Source of the DNA: DASXMT01 sp963812965
GTDB taxonomy: Bacteria > Actinomycetota > Acidimicrobiia > Acidimicrobiales > RAAP-2
Assembly (NCBI GenBank): GCA_963812965.1
Contig: CAWEXG010000011.1
Coordinates: 1 to 64,000, forward strand
DNA: 64,000 bases
Direction of reading: 5' to 3'
Below the pieces are notes generated by a model. The model worked only from the letters and a program-made list of their open reading frames with translations, did no database searches and was not told the DNA's origin. Positions 63,345 to 64,000 of the stretch are shown here, in pieces. The first letter of the stretch is position 1. Each line of letters opens with the position of its first letter. Both the position numbers and the translations under genes were made by a program.

Positions 63345-63850
63345 CCGAATGGGCCTCGGAGCGCCTCTCCGAGGCCCACGACCTAACCCAGTTCAAGAGC
63401 GGCCAGCCGTCTCTCGACCTCTGGCTCCGAGAGCACGCAGCACACGCCGAGCGCATGAACACCGCCCGGACGTTCGTGTTCGTCGACATCGAGCAGCGAG
63501 TAGTCGGCTACTACAGCTTGACGATGGGACGTGTGTTGCGCGGCGAGCTGCCTGCGCCAGTCGCCCGAGGTGCTCCACGAATGGTTCCGGTGATCCTCAT
63601 TGCTCGGCTGGCGGTGGACCGGCGGTCACAGGGGAGCGGTCTGGGTGCGGAACTGCTGTGGGATGCGCTGAGTCGTGGATGTGCGGCGAACGCCCTGGCT
63701 GCGGCGCGAGCATTCGTGGTCGATGCGATCGACGAACGAGCGGCGTCCTTCTACGAGCACTTTGGGTTCGTCCGTATCGAGGCGTCAGGTGACACGTCCA
63801 TCCGTCTGGGTATCAAGACGAGCACTGTGTTCAAGAGCCTGAATCTCTGA
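63341..63850 (+). CDS. tacT: GNAT acetyltransferase toxin (TacT type)
   Basis: A 169-residue GNAT protein: FKSGQPSLDLWLREHAAHAE, RVVGYYSLTMGRV, LIARLAVDRRSQGSGLGAEL with the acetyl-CoA loop (R/Q-x-x-G-x-G), and AASFYEHFGFVRI with the catalytic Tyr. TacT toxins acetylate aminoacyl-tRNA and block translation. Confidence 0.9.
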   Translation: MTEWASERLSEAHDLTQFKSGQPSLDLWLREHAAHAERMNTARTFVFVDIEQRVVGYYSLTMGRVLRGELPAPVARGAPRMVPVILIARLAVDRRSQGSGLGAELLWDALSRGCAANALAAARAFVVDAIDERAASFYEHFGFVRIEASGDTSIRLGIKTSTVFKSLNL

Positions 63851-64000
63851 CGTCCTTCCCGACATTCTCGCCAACAGTCGCTTGTCGCTTGTCACACCAG
63901 TGCATTGATGGGAACGCTTTCTCGCCCACAGATCGCCTTGAGCAGGGTGGGTGAAGACGGATGTTCGCCAGACCACGATCCAGCGTGACGAGGAAGCGTT
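63851..64000. other. Window end, no feature seen
   Basis: No coding frame, RNA or repeat of note beyond a short direct repeat TCGCTTGTC at about 63881 and 63888. Confidence 0.3.

Overview
The window looks like high-GC chromosomal DNA from an actinobacterium, most likely an Acidimicrobiia-type lineage. The evidence is a mycothiol-pathway amidase (Mca) plus a second LmbE-type deacetylase, several F420-dependent luciferase-like and PPOX-type enzymes, the actinobacterial PspA-PspAA-HtpX-PspAB arrangement, a mycobacterial-type steroid side-chain cluster, and secreted proteins with Thr-rich linkers. No rRNA, CRISPR array or intact insertion sequence was seen. One complete tRNA (Gly, anticodon TCC) and one tRNA 3'-end fragment are present.

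Layout. (1) 1-4657 is gene-poor. It holds strong hairpins, a five-unit iteron-like array, a 40-bp palindrome, a small lipoprotein gene and a tyrosine recombinase. The recombinase reads into a tRNA 3'-end fragment, which I read as the right end of an integrated element extending leftwards. (2) 4.7-13.4 kb is mixed chromosome: a Phd/VapC module, a secreted GH5 glycosidase, a K+ channel, a nitroreductase, tRNA-Gly, an orphan encapsulated ferritin carrying an encapsulin-loading tail, an orphan ParA and a thioesterase. (3) 13.5-30.5 kb is housekeeping: a TRAM-type RNA methyltransferase, LmbE/Mca enzymes, DedA, a RecB-like nuclease with PAP2, PurE, a slipin, a ChbG-like protein and the Psp envelope-stress operon. 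(4) 30.5-41.4 kb is a catabolic region on the minus strand: two cytochrome P450s, fumarase, endonuclease IV, a crotonase, and an overlapping DUF35-thiolase-thiolase operon like the mycobacterial ltp3/ltp4 block. (5) 41.4-51 kb holds a FitAB-like pair, a very small RelE-like toxin-antitoxin pair, DprA and ComM, an ABC exporter, a cyclase and an F420 oxidoreductase. (6) 51.1-64 kb is an accessory island. Two paralogous ~4-kb minus-strand modules encode giant secreted Ig/beta-propeller proteins, each with a nearly identical promoter and leader and the same pair of 3' hairpins. Between and around them lie at least five toxin-antitoxin-like loci (Phd-VapC, an unnamed pair, a fused VapB-VapC, HicAB, TacAT).

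The first 14 bases of the window match the promoter of those giant-protein modules, so a third copy probably lies just to the left. This would fit the integrated-element reading of the left end.

Many long genes are broken by single-base indels: vapC, the TRAM methyltransferase, one LLM oxidoreductase, one P450, dprA, both ABC genes, a phd antitoxin and both giant genes. Other long genes are clean. Either the assembly carries uncorrected indels or there is real decay; the sequence alone cannot decide, so every frameshift call here is provisional.
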